DNA of 64,000 nt from Actinosynnema sp. ALI-1.44 (GTDB lineage: Bacteria; Actinomycetota; Actinomycetes; Mycobacteriales; Pseudonocardiaceae). The DNA lies in the NCBI RefSeq assembly GCF_001984155.1, contig NZ_MTQO01000047.1, forward strand, positions 434,001-498,000. The letters run 5' to 3'. The stretch's first letter is position 1. Each line of letters starts with the position of its first letter. The translations under genes were made by a program, and so were the position numbers. Under the pieces are notes generated by a model that was not told where the DNA came from, searched no databases, and saw only the letters and a list, made by a program, of their open reading frames with translations. This document shows positions 1-11,743 of this stretch, piece after piece.

Positions 1-1
1 C

Positions 2-97
2 GCGAGCGGCCTGCTGATCGGCGTCGAGCCGCTCACCACCGCCGTGGACCGTGGCAAGGCCAACGGTGCCGTGACCGACAACGACGGCAACGACTGA
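2..97 (+). CDS. C-terminal end of an unidentified protein (5' truncated by window edge)
   Basis: An open frame enters from the left edge and ends with TGA at 95-97. Only 31 residues are visible. The tail is hydrophilic and ends TDNDGND. The stop directly abuts the GTG start of the JmjC gene, so the two are probably co-transcribed and translationally coupled. The fragment is too short to assign. The Asp/Asn-rich tail next to a JmjC oxygenase is notable because some JmjC enzymes hydroxylate Asp or Asn, but that link is inference. Confidence 0.6.
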   Translation, partial: ASGLLIGVEPLTTAVDRGKANGAVTDNDGND

Positions 98-1288
98 GTG
101 GCCGGATCGTTCACCCTGGCTGACCTCGTGGCACCGCTCGAGGTCAGCCAGTTCCTCGGTTCGGTGCAAGGCCAGTCCCACCACCGGTTCCCCGGAACCG
201 CAGGCCGGTTCTCCTCGTTGATGCCGTGGTCGACGCTCAACACGGTGCTCCGTCAGCACCGCCTCGACTTCCCCCGGCTACGGCTCGCCATGGACGGCGA
301 CGTCGTCCCCGCTCACACATACACCGAGATGGTGACGCCCAAGCGCGGCCCGCAGATCCCGAAGCTGCTGTCCGCGCCGCTCACCGAACACCTGCGCAAC
401 GGCGCCACCCTGGTGCTGGACGCCGTGCAGGAACTCGTCGACCCGGTGGCCGACCTGACCGCCCGGCTGGAACACGACCTGCGGGAACGCGTCCAGGTGA
501 ACCTGTACGCGGGCTGGGGCAAGACGCACGGCTTCGACGTGCACTGGGACGACCACGACGCGTTCATCCTGCAGATCTCCGGCCGCAAACGCTGGCGGAT
601 CCACGGCGCCACCCGGCCGTCACCGCTGCACCGGGACGTCGAGCCGCCGCCGCAGCCGCCCGCCGAGCCGATCGCGGAGTTCATGCTGGAGGACGGCGAC
701 GCGTTGTACGTGCCGCGCGGTCACTGGCACGACGTGTCCGCCATTGGCGAGGAGTCGCTGCACCTGACCATCGGGTTCAACCCGGCCACCGGGGTCGACC
801 TGGTGAACTGGCTGGCTGACCAGTTGCGCGTGGACGAGCGGTTCCGCCGCGACCTGCCCCGTTTCGGCACGGAGTCGGCGCGGCACACGCACGCCGCCGA
901 GCTCAAGGCCGGGATCGAGGCGCTGCTGACGCCGGACGTGGTCGACCGGTTCCTCACCGACCGTGACGCGCACGGCCCGGCGCACACCCGGATCGGCCTG
1001 CCGTGGGCGGCGACGTCGGACCTGTTGCCGCCTCAGGACACGGTCGCTGTTCAACTGCTGACCCCGCGGGCGGTCCTGCGGCACCAGGATTCGACAGTGA
1101 CTCTTCTCGCAGCCGGTAGCAGGTTTACCTTCGCCGCCGCGGCGGGTCCGGTGCTGTCCGCCCTGCTCAGCGGGACTCCCACGGCGGTCGAGGCACTCGT
1201 GGAAATGGCCGAACCGACCCTCGATCGCGACACCGTCCGGGCACTCCTCGGCGAGTTGATCACCCAGGGGCTGCTCGCGGTGGCTTAG
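98..1288 (+). CDS. JmjC-domain (cupin_4) 2-oxoglutarate/Fe(II) oxygenase
   Basis: This 396-residue protein resembles ribosomal-oxygenase-type JmjC proteins (YcfD/ROX group), which hydroxylate a protein or peptide side chain using Fe(II) and 2-oxoglutarate. The double-stranded beta-helix lies at about residues 130-230. The HxD pair is H149-W-D151, and the distal histidine is H211 in VPRGHWHDV. The last ~85 residues look like a winged helix, as in ROX and PqqD-like folds. The GTG start follows the upstream stop with no gap. The downstream gene has an iron-box-like promoter, so local iron control is possible. The family is fairly sure; the substrate is unknown and could be the upstream protein, ribosomal protein or another peptide. 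Confidence 0.8.
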   Translation: MAGSFTLADLVAPLEVSQFLGSVQGQSHHRFPGTAGRFSSLMPWSTLNTVLRQHRLDFPRLRLAMDGDVVPAHTYTEMVTPKRGPQIPKLLSAPLTEHLRNGATLVLDAVQELVDPVADLTARLEHDLRERVQVNLYAGWGKTHGFDVHWDDHDAFILQISGRKRWRIHGATRPSPLHRDVEPPPQPPAEPIAEFMLEDGDALYVPRGHWHDVSAIGEESLHLTIGFNPATGVDLVNWLADQLRVDERFRRDLPRFGTESARHTHAAELKAGIEALLTPDVVDRFLTDRDAHGPAHTRIGLPWAATSDLLPPQDTVAVQLLTPRAVLRHQDSTVTLLAAGSRFTFAAAAGPVLSALLSGTPTAVEALVEMAEPTLDRDTVRALLGELITQGLLAVA

Positions 1289-1293
1289 CCATG

Positions 1294-1317
1294 TAAGATT
1301 AGGCATGCCTAAGATAA
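1294..1317. promoter_or_regulatory. Putative DtxR/IdeR-type iron box (two overlapping sites)
   Basis: The core TTAGGCATGCCTAA (1299-1312) is a perfect palindrome. By my count the 19-mers at 1294-1312 and 1299-1317 each match the IdeR/DtxR consensus TWAGGTWAGSCTWACCTWA at about 15-16 positions and are offset by 5 bp. The element lies between the JmjC stop (1288) and the sucrase/ferredoxin start (1346), where a repressor would block transcription of the latter. The palindrome is directly visible; the regulator is inferred. Confidence 0.6.
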
Positions 1318-1345
1318 GTTCGCAGCGCCAGGGGGTGGCGGTCGG

Positions 1346-2291
1346 ATGACCGCGCAACTCTCCGGCGCCGCAGCTTCCGCGGGGAAGCTGCCGGGGTGCG
1401 CCGTCGTGGCGCGGATGCTCGGTGGCAGCCCGGCGGGCACAGCGGCCCACATGCGGGCCTGGCTGTTGATCGAGTATCCGGGTCCGTGGCCGTCGGACGC
1501 GCTGGAACTGGCGCTTGCCGAGGCGTTTCCCGGCGAACGCCACGACCATCTGGAAGCGGTGCGGGCCCGTGGCCTGCGTCCGCTGCTGATCCGCCAGCCC
1601 GGCAGGCACACCCGCGAGCCGAACCTGGCGGGCAGGCGTGTGTTCGTCGGCGGGACCTCCGGGCCGTCCGGCCACTGGATGGAGTCCTTCCGGATCAACG
1701 AGCTCAGCGACCTCGCCGACCTGGACCTCGACGCGATCGTCGACGGCAGGGGCGGGATCGGCAAGTCCTACCAGGGACCGATGTTCCTCGTCTGCACCCA
1801 CGGCACCAAGGACATGTGCTGCGCGCTGCTCGGCAGGCCGCTGGCCAGTTCGCTCGGCGCGACGTACCCGGGCCGCGCGTGGGAGGTCAGCCACGTCGGT
1901 GGCGACCGGTGGGCGGGCAACCTCCTGGTCGTGCCGGACGGGTTCCTGCACGGACAACTCGATCCCGACGAGGCGCACACCGTCGTCAAGGCCGCGCTCG
2001 CCGGCCAGGTCGACCCCGAACACCTCCGTGGCCGGACAGCCGCAGAAACCCAATGGGCTCAGTACGCCGAGATCGCTCTGCGCCGGCACACCGGCTTGCG
2101 GGGCATCGACGACGTGGTCGCGGTTTCCGAACACCCGGTGGAAACCGACCTCGAGTCCGAGGCGCGCGTGGTCAAGGTCCGCGCGGGACGGCACCACTAC
2201 GATGTCACGATTTCGCGGCGCGCCGTGATCGGCCGCGGCTCGAGCCGGTGCAACGCGATGGTCGCCCCCGGTGGTTACATCACCGAGAACA

Positions 2292-2317
<26 letters not shown>
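1346..2317 (+). CDS. Sucrase/ferredoxin-like family protein (thioredoxin-fold Fe-S type)
   Basis: A 323-residue protein of the sucrase/ferredoxin-like family, whose C-terminal domain resembles thioredoxin-like [2Fe-2S] ferredoxins. The family cysteine motif is CTHGTKDMCC (C150, C158, C159), followed by SHVGGDRWAGNLLVVP, with H183 in the usual SHxGG(H/D)R(F/W)A position. The ATG at 1346 follows a GGGGGTGGCGG ribosome-binding region. The iron-box-like palindrome just upstream fits expression under iron limitation; relatives often lie near siderophore genes, though none is visible here. The 3' end overlaps the convergent ATPase gene by 26 bp. A redox or iron-release role is likely but unproven. 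Confidence 0.8.
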
Positions 2318-6488
<4,171 letters not shown>

Positions 6489-6523
6489 CCCCTGGGTTTT
6501 CCCAGGTGGTCGACACCCTAAAA

Positions 6524-6539
6524 CAAGCACGCGTGCTTG
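6524..6539. promoter_or_regulatory. 16-bp perfect palindrome, likely TetR operator
   Basis: CAAGCACGCGTGCTTG is a perfect palindrome between the divergent ATPase and fadE operon starts. The fadE operon ends with a TetR gene, so autoregulation is the simplest reading. The half-site CAAGCA/TGCTTG recurs in the fadA promoter at 14367-14379. Confidence 0.6.
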
Positions 6540-6572
6540 ATTTTGTCCCGGGGTCGTGCCACGGTGTGTGCT

Positions 6573-7733
6573 GTGAGCGGTGTCGACATCAGCGATCCCT
6601 TCCGCACGCCCGAACGCGAAGCGCTCAGGCAGACCGTGCGCCGGTTCATGGCGGCCGACGTGATCCCCCATCAGGATGACTGGGAACGCGCCGGTGAACT
6701 CCCGCGCGACCTGCACCGCAAGGCGGGTGAGCTGGGCCTGCTCGGGGTCGCGTTCCCCGAAGAAGCAGGCGGTGGTGGCGGCGACTACCTCGACGCGCTG
6801 ACCATCGCCGAGGAACTGCTGTACGCCGGTGCCGCCGGTGGCCTGATCGCGTCCCTGCTGACCTGCGGGATCGCGGTGCCGCACATCATCTCCTCCGGCG
6901 ACGCGGGACAGATCGAGCGCTGGGTCCGGCCGACGCTGGCCGGGGACATGATCGGGTCGCTCGCGGTGACCGAGCCGGGCGGCGGGTCCGACGTCGCCAA
7001 CATCGCCACGACCGCCAAGCGGGACGGCGACGACTACATCGTCAACGGCGCCAAGACGTTCATCACCTCCGGCTGCCGGGCGGACTTCGTCACCACGGTC
7101 GTGCGGACCGGCGAACCGGGCGCACACGGCATCTCCTTGCTGGTCGTCGAGCGCGGCACCCCCGGTTTCACGGTCTCGCGACGGCTGGACAAGATGGGCT
7201 GGCTCTGCTCCGACACCGCCGAGCTGTCCTATGTGGATTGCCGGGTGCCCGCGGGCAACCTCGTCGGCGCGGAGAACACCGGGTTCATCCAGGTCGCGCA
7301 GCACTTCGTCACCGAACGGCTCTCGCTCGCGGTCCAGGCGTACGCCGCCGCACAGCGGGCATTGGACCTGACGCTGGACTGGGCGCGGCTGAGGGAGACC
7401 TTCGGTCGTCCGCTGATCTCCCGGCAGCTCGTGCAGCACACCCTGACCGACATGGCACGCAAGATCGACGTGGCCCGCACGTACACCCGCAGCATCGCGC
7501 TGCGGTACCTGGCGGGCGAAGACGTGATCGCCGAGGCCTGTTTCGCCAAGAACACCGCGGTCGAGACGGGCGAATGGGTGGTCGACAAGGCGGTACAGCT
7601 GCACGGCGGCATCGGCTACATGCGCGAGGCCGAGGTCGAGCGGCAGTACCGTGACATGCGGATCCTCGGGATCGGCGGTGGCACCACCGAAATCCTCACC
7701 GGCCTGGCCGCGAAACGATTGGGATACACCTGA
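6573..7733 (+). CDS. fadE: Acyl-CoA dehydrogenase (FadE), first of a pair
   Basis: This 386-residue flavoenzyme would catalyse alpha,beta-dehydrogenation of an acyl-CoA with FAD. The FAD/substrate loop SLAVTEPGGGSD and the C-terminal GGIGYMREAEVERQYRD helix are typical. The usual catalytic Glu of the MCAD type is absent: the aligned segment reads IGGGTTEI. A Glu in TERLSLA (E248) is in the helix-G position used by isovaleryl- and long-chain acyl-CoA dehydrogenases. GTG 6573 was chosen to match the family N-terminus; GTG 6564 and TTG 6537 are upstream alternatives with no better Shine-Dalgarno. The stop overlaps the next start (ATGA). A branched or bulky acyl-CoA substrate is possible. Confidence 0.85.
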   Translation: MSGVDISDPFRTPEREALRQTVRRFMAADVIPHQDDWERAGELPRDLHRKAGELGLLGVAFPEEAGGGGGDYLDALTIAEELLYAGAAGGLIASLLTCGIAVPHIISSGDAGQIERWVRPTLAGDMIGSLAVTEPGGGSDVANIATTAKRDGDDYIVNGAKTFITSGCRADFVTTVVRTGEPGAHGISLLVVERGTPGFTVSRRLDKMGWLCSDTAELSYVDCRVPAGNLVGAENTGFIQVAQHFVTERLSLAVQAYAAAQRALDLTLDWARLRETFGRPLISRQLVQHTLTDMARKIDVARTYTRSIALRYLAGEDVIAEACFAKNTAVETGEWVVDKAVQLHGGIGYMREAEVERQYRDMRILGIGGGTTEILTGLAAKRLGYT

Positions 7734-8890
7734 TGAGCTTTGTTGAGTCCGAAGAGCGGCTGGCACTGCGCAAGGCGGTGTCCGACCTGGGCAAGCGGTA
7801 CGGCCACGACTACTACGTCAAGAAGGCGCGCGAAGGCGGGCACACCACCGAGCTGTGGCAGGAAGCGGGGAAACTCGGCTACCTCGGCGTGAACGTGCCG
7901 GAGGAGTTCGGCGGCGGTGGCGGCGGCATCGGTGACCTGGCGGCTGTCTGCGAGGAGCTGTCGGCGTCCGGGTGCCCGCTGTTGATGATGGTGGTGTCCC
8001 CGGCGATCTGCGCGACGATCATCGCCAGGTTCGGCACGGACGCGCAGAAGCAGGAGTGGCTGCCGCGGTTCGCCGACGGCAGCGTGGTGATGGCGTTCGG
8101 CATCACCGAGCCGGACGCGGGCTCGAACTCGCACAGGATCGTCACCACCGGCCGCCGGGACGGCGGTGACTGGGTGCTGTCCGGCCAGAAGGTGTTCATC
8201 TCCGGGGTCGACGGCGCCGACGCGGTGCTGATCGTGGGACGCACCGAGGACGCCAGGACCGGCAAGCTCAAGCCCGCGCTGTACATCGTGCCGACGGACG
8301 CGAAGGGTTTCACGTACCAGAAGATCGACATGGAGATGGTGTCGCCGGACCGCCAGTTCACGTTGTTCCTCGACGACGTGCGGCTGCCCGCCGACGCGCT
8401 CGTGGGCTCGGAGGACGCGGCGCTGGCGCAGCTGTTCGCCGGTCTGAACCCGGAGCGGATCATGGCCGCGTCTTTCTCCACAGGGATCGGCCGTCTCGCA
8501 TTGGACAAGGCGACTGAGTACGCCAAGACCCGGAGTGTCTGGGGACAGCCGATCGGCGCCCATCAAGGTCTGTCGCACCCCTTGGCGGAGTCGCACATCA
8601 ACATCGAGCTGGCCCGGTTGATGACGCAGAAGGCCGCCGCGCTCTACGACGCGGGCAACGACATGGCTGCCGGTGAGGCCGCCAACATGGCCAAATACGC
8701 TGCTGCCGAGGCCGCGGCGAAGGCTGCCGACCAGGCGTTGCACACGCACGGTGGCAACGGCATGGCCAGTGAGTTCGGTCTTGGGGGACTGGTGCTCGCC
8801 TCGAGGGTCGGCCGGATCGCGCCGGTCAGCCGTGAGATGATCCTGAACTTCGTCGCCCAGCACTCGCTGGGGTTGCCGAAGTCTTACTAG
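7733..8890 (+). CDS. fadE: Acyl-CoA dehydrogenase (FadE), second of a pair
   Basis: A 385-residue acyl-CoA dehydrogenase starting inside the stop of the first (ATGA), so the two are translationally coupled and may form an alpha2-beta2 complex, as known for paired actinobacterial FadEs of sterol side-chain degradation. The FAD loop MAFGITEPDAGSNS (from M120) and the C-terminal HTHGGNGMASEFGL segment are clear. E241 in LNPERIM is the candidate base in helix G. Its N-terminus (ESEERLALRKAV) and length are normal. Unlike its neighbour it keeps a long GGGGGG loop after PEEF. The likely role is beta-oxidation of a particular acyl-CoA class; the substrate cannot be read from sequence. Confidence 0.85.
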   Translation: MSFVESEERLALRKAVSDLGKRYGHDYYVKKAREGGHTTELWQEAGKLGYLGVNVPEEFGGGGGGIGDLAAVCEELSASGCPLLMMVVSPAICATIIARFGTDAQKQEWLPRFADGSVVMAFGITEPDAGSNSHRIVTTGRRDGGDWVLSGQKVFISGVDGADAVLIVGRTEDARTGKLKPALYIVPTDAKGFTYQKIDMEMVSPDRQFTLFLDDVRLPADALVGSEDAALAQLFAGLNPERIMAASFSTGIGRLALDKATEYAKTRSVWGQPIGAHQGLSHPLAESHINIELARLMTQKAAALYDAGNDMAAGEAANMAKYAAAEAAAKAADQALHTHGGNGMASEFGLGGLVLASRVGRIAPVSREMILNFVAQHSLGLPKSY

Positions 8891-8900
8891 GAGCATTGCT

Positions 8901-9533
8901 GTGCGTCAGCCGCAACAGGACCGTAGTCGTGCCACTCGGCAGCGGCTGCTGGAGGCCGCCATCGAGGCGCTGGCCGAGCTGGGCTGGGCCGGGAGTACGG
9001 TCGCTGTTGTCGCTGAACGGGCTGGTGTGTCCCGGGGTGCTGCTCAGCACCACTTCCCGACCAGGGAGGATCTGTTCGCCGCTGCCGTCGAGTTCGTCGG
9101 TGACGCTCGGCGGTTGTGGACGCGGGAGCACAGCATCGACCTGCCGACCGGTCCGGAGCGGACTCGTGCGGTGGTGGATTTGATCGTGCGGTTGTACACG
9201 GGGCCGCTTTTTCGTGCGGCGTTGCACATGTGGGTCGCGGCGACGTCGGATCCGCAGTTGCGCGAGTCCGTCGTGACGCTCGAAGCCCACCTCGGGCGGG
9301 AGACGCACAAACTCGCGCTGGAACTGCTCGGCGTCGACGAGAGCACGCCGGGCGTCCGGGAGATCGTCCAGGCGACGCTGGACATGGCTCGTGGTCTGGG
9401 TTTGGCGAACCTGCTGACCGACGACAGCAAGCGGCGGGCGGGGATCATCGACCGGTGGGCCGAGATCCTCGACACCGCACTGCACAGTGCCGTCTCGAGC
9501 AGCGCGGTCCCGAACAGCGGGGTGAGGGCGTGA
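8901..9533 (+). CDS. TetR-family transcriptional regulator of the fadE operon
   Basis: A 210-residue TetR repressor whose N-terminal helix-turn-helix (AERAGVSRGAAQHHFPTRED, about residues 38-57) is a good match. The GTG start at 8901 has AGGAG 7 nt upstream, and the gene follows the second fadE by 10 bp, so it is the third gene of the operon. The C-terminal ligand domain probably binds an acyl-CoA or related effector. The palindrome 6524-6539 in front of the operon is its probable operator. Confidence 0.85.
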   Translation: MRQPQQDRSRATRQRLLEAAIEALAELGWAGSTVAVVAERAGVSRGAAQHHFPTREDLFAAAVEFVGDARRLWTREHSIDLPTGPERTRAVVDLIVRLYTGPLFRAALHMWVAATSDPQLRESVVTLEAHLGRETHKLALELLGVDESTPGVREIVQATLDMARGLGLANLLTDDSKRRAGIIDRWAEILDTALHSAVSSSAVPNSGVRA

Positions 9534-9557
9534 TCGCGGCAAGGCGCCTTGCCGCGA
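9534..9557. terminator. Bidirectional hairpin between convergent genes
   Basis: TCGCGGCAAG (9534-9543) and CTTGCCGCGA (9548-9557) form a 10-bp stem with a GCGC loop, directly after the tetR stop and 12 bp before the end of the S1-domain gene on the other strand. No U-tract follows, as is common in actinomycetes. Confidence 0.65.
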
Positions 9558-9569
9558 GCGCTACCCGGC

Positions 9570-9788
9570 TCATGCCTGGGTGAGGCTCATCCGCTGCTTC
9601 TCGACGTCGACGTCCAGGATCTTCACCTGGACCTCGGTGCCTTCCGGCAGCTTGGCTCCGACCAGCAGGCCGTGGATCTCCGGCGCCAGTTCGACGAAGA
9701 CGCCGAAGGGCATCTCGCTCACCACGTGTCCGGTCAGGACTGTGCCGTCGCGCTGTGCGGCGACGTACGGTGCGAAGGGTTCTGTCAT
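9570..9788 (-). CDS. Small single-S1-domain RNA-binding protein
   Basis: A 72-residue protein that is essentially one S1 (OB-fold) RNA-binding domain: DGTVLTGHVVSEMPFGVFVE, HGLLVG and the C-terminal VKILDVDVEKQRMSLT are the classic strands. It should bind RNA in the cytoplasm, as small cold-shock-like or ribosome-associated S1 proteins do. The ATG start has a very strong GAGAGGAGGTGAGAAC ribosome-binding site. The 5' leader contains an 8-bp GC hairpin (9840-9858). Confidence 0.85.
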   Translation of the reverse strand: MTEPFAPYVAAQRDGTVLTGHVVSEMPFGVFVELAPEIHGLLVGAKLPEGTEVQVKILDVDVEKQRMSLTQA

Positions 9789-9839
9789 GTTCTCACCTCC
9801 TCTCCCTTCACCAGGTCGTTCGACTGAGTGGGAGAGGGT

Positions 9840-9858
9840 GGCGGGCCTCTGGCCCGCC
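9840..9858 (-). promoter_or_regulatory. Leader hairpin upstream of the S1-domain gene
   Basis: GGCGGGCC-TCT-GGCCCGCC forms an 8-bp stem with a 3-nt loop about 50 nt upstream of the S1-protein start, so it would lie in its 5' untranslated RNA if the promoter is further upstream. Apart from this hairpin I saw nothing firm between 9789 and 10103. Confidence 0.35.
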
Positions 9859-10103
9859 GGGTGGTCATGACAGGACCGGGGATCCCGTCTGTGCTTGGCT
9901 CTTGGCCGACCCGGTAGTCACGTCGGTGACATTAACACGTCCGCGTGCCGGTCGGCGACTCCCTGTTCTCCGTGTCACGGCTCCTACTCCGTCCGTGTCG
10001 GGGAACGAACCCGCCAGTGTGCATTTCCTGTTTGGACAGTTTATCGAATCGAGATCCGGCGTAATGTCCCCCGTGTGTCCAAACGGCACACGACGAAAGG
10101 ATT

Positions 10104-10595
10104 GTGATCCGGGTGAGGATGAGGAGCCTTCTGCTGGCGGGAGTCGTTGCGGCGCTTGGCCTGCTGCCTGCCACTCCGGCCATGGCCGACGACCGCGAGG
10201 TGGTCGAGAACGGTGTCCGAGGGCTGTGTTTGGACAACAGCAACGAGAAAGTAGGCGACACCAAACAGATCCGAGTTCAAGTGTGGGGTTGCCACGGGAA
10301 CGACAACCAGCGGTGGGATCTGGACAGGGACACCGGTGAGATCAAGCAAGGCGACCTCTGCCTGGACGGCTTCAGCAAGCGCGAGGGCGGCGACGTGGTG
10401 CTGTGGCCCTGCAACGGCAAGGAGCACCAGAAGTGGTGGCGGGACGGCAAGCGCTTCCGCAACGGTGCCAACCATGAACTGTGCCTGGACGCTGACGCCA
10501 GGGCTGATGTCGGCAACGGGACCAGGGTGCAGTTGTACTGGTGCCGTGGCGACGACCACGCGAACCAGCTCTGGTTCGTGCACGACTTGGACTGA
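10104..10595 (+). CDS. Secreted ricin-type beta-trefoil lectin (RICIN/CBM13)
   Basis: A 163-residue exported protein: a Sec signal (RVRMRSLLLAGVVAALGLL, cleavage probably after AMA, residue 28) is followed by one beta-trefoil. The three trefoil repeats each keep the QxW signature: NDNQRWDLD, KEHQKWWRD and HANQLWFVH, with paired cysteines (GLCLD/WGC, DLCLD/WPC, ELCLD/YWC). Such domains bind galactose- or xylose-type sugars. There is no attached catalytic domain, so it acts as a free lectin. GTG 10104 has AAAGGA just upstream; GTG 10113 and ATG 10119 are possible in-frame starts. It faces a secreted protease gene across a shared terminator. Confidence 0.85.
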   Translation: MIRVRMRSLLLAGVVAALGLLPATPAMADDREVVENGVRGLCLDNSNEKVGDTKQIRVQVWGCHGNDNQRWDLDRDTGEIKQGDLCLDGFSKREGGDVVLWPCNGKEHQKWWRDGKRFRNGANHELCLDADARADVGNGTRVQLYWCRGDDHANQLWFVHDLD

Positions 10596-10647
10596 GACAT
10601 GACCCGCGCGCCAGAGCGTGACCTCTGAAGAATTCCGCCGTGTGACA

Positions 10648-10691
10648 TCGTGAGTGTTGGGTCCGGTTCTTACCGGACCCAACACTCACGA
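10648..10691. terminator. Long bidirectional terminator hairpin
   Basis: A perfect 20-bp stem (10648-10667 with 10672-10691) encloses a TCTT loop between two convergent genes. GTGAC at 10642-10646 and GTCAC at 10692-10696 extend it past a 1-nt bulge. The 3' arm contains CAACACTCACGAG, which recurs in treY at 33516-33528. Confidence 0.85.
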
Positions 10692-10700
10692 GTCACGTGG

Positions 10701-11597
10701 TCATGCGCCCTTGGCGCCCTGCCACGCTTCCAGTTCGGTGTTCGCGAACCACGGCCCGCACGCTTCGCCGCCGCAGCTGCCGAGGTACGTTCCGTTCTGG
10801 TAGACGTCGCCTGTGCCGGAGTTGTAGCCGTAGGCGAACGGACCGCCGCTCGCCCCGCCGCCCATTCCGTTGCAGTCCCTCAGGGCCACGGTCCGTCCGT
10901 TGTCCCGGGTCTTCGGCCAGCCGTGGCACCAGACCGCGTAGTCCTTGTCGCCGGGCAGGCCGAGCAGGTACGTGTAGTCCGAGGTGGGATTGTGGTTGAA
11001 CGCGACGCCGCTGGACCCCACGACGTTCTGGACGTGCCTGCCGTTCTGGGTGTTCAACACGACGAACGCCGTGTCGCCGTCGCCCAGCACGACCACGGCG
11101 AGCCGCCACGACCACCAGCCGTGTGGGGCGTTTCCCCTGTCGTACGCGGGGGCGAAGCGGTAGTTCTGGCCGTTGTCGTTGAACCCGCAGTGGCGTGCGG
11201 TGGCGATGGTGTCGCCGTTGTCGGACGCCACCACATTGGCGCTACAGATGTAGTTGCCGTCACCGATGGAGAAATACAGCCTGCCGATGGTTCCCCACAC
11301 ACTGGCCTGGACGCCCGCCTGCCCGGAACTGGGTCTCGTGCCGGGGATTCGCACGGGCTCGCCCTGCGTGCGCCGAGTGGTGGTACTCGCGTTGGTCTGT
11401 GCTTCGGGGGCGACATATGGCTTGGCCGAAGCGATCCGCTCCGGCGTCCAGTAGCTGTCGACCTGCGTCGTGCTCTGCCCAGCAGCGACGACCTTGGTGC
11501 CGGTGGAAGGTGAGGCTGCGGTGGCACCCGTGACGGGGACGACGGTCGCCGCGACTGCGAGCCCCACAAGCGCCCCTGCCCTCAGGAACTTCAGCAT
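10701..11597 (-). CDS. Secreted trypsin-like serine protease (S1/PA clan)
   Basis: A 298-residue exported protein with a Sec signal (residues 1-28, ending GATAA), a ~65-residue pro-like linker and a chymotrypsin-fold domain. The catalytic triad reads as H136 in IATARHCG, D175 in GDGDTAFV and S250 in GGGASGGPF. Cysteines C118/C137 and C224/C242 could pair. The length and the tail WFANTELEAW fit actinomycete extracellular proteases of unknown target. The ATG start follows GTAGGAGAT. It is transcribed towards the lectin gene and shares its terminator. Confidence 0.85.
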   Translation of the reverse strand: MLKFLRAGALVGLAVAATVVPVTGATAASPSTGTKVVAAGQSTTQVDSYWTPERIASAKPYVAPEAQTNASTTTRRTQGEPVRIPGTRPSSGQAGVQASVWGTIGRLYFSIGDGNYICSANVVASDNGDTIATARHCGFNDNGQNYRFAPAYDRGNAPHGWWSWRLAVVVLGDGDTAFVVLNTQNGRHVQNVVGSSGVAFNHNPTSDYTYLLGLPGDKDYAVWCHGWPKTRDNGRTVALRDCNGMGGGASGGPFAYGYNSGTGDVYQNGTYLGSCGGEACGPWFANTELEAWQGAKGA

Positions 11598-11743
11598 AGG
11601 ATCTCCTACTTGCTGTCGGGATTACGCGACACCAAGCAAGACATAACGCTGACATCGGCATCAACGCCCCAGCGGAGACCTTGCCCGAATCTCCCTCTGC
11701 GGTTGCACCAAGGTGTTACGCCGATCGGGGAAAACCCGGAATG

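Noticed and set aside
620-2197. 525-residue minus-strand frame
   Set aside because: It is the mirror of the JmjC and sucrase/ferredoxin genes, with no domain and Arg/Gly-rich composition.
6489-7766. Minus-strand frame extending the P-type ATPase upstream through fadE (1824 residues in total)
   Set aside because: The extension is antisense to a clear acyl-CoA dehydrogenase, and the family N-terminus MKLLGIPVP begins at 6488.
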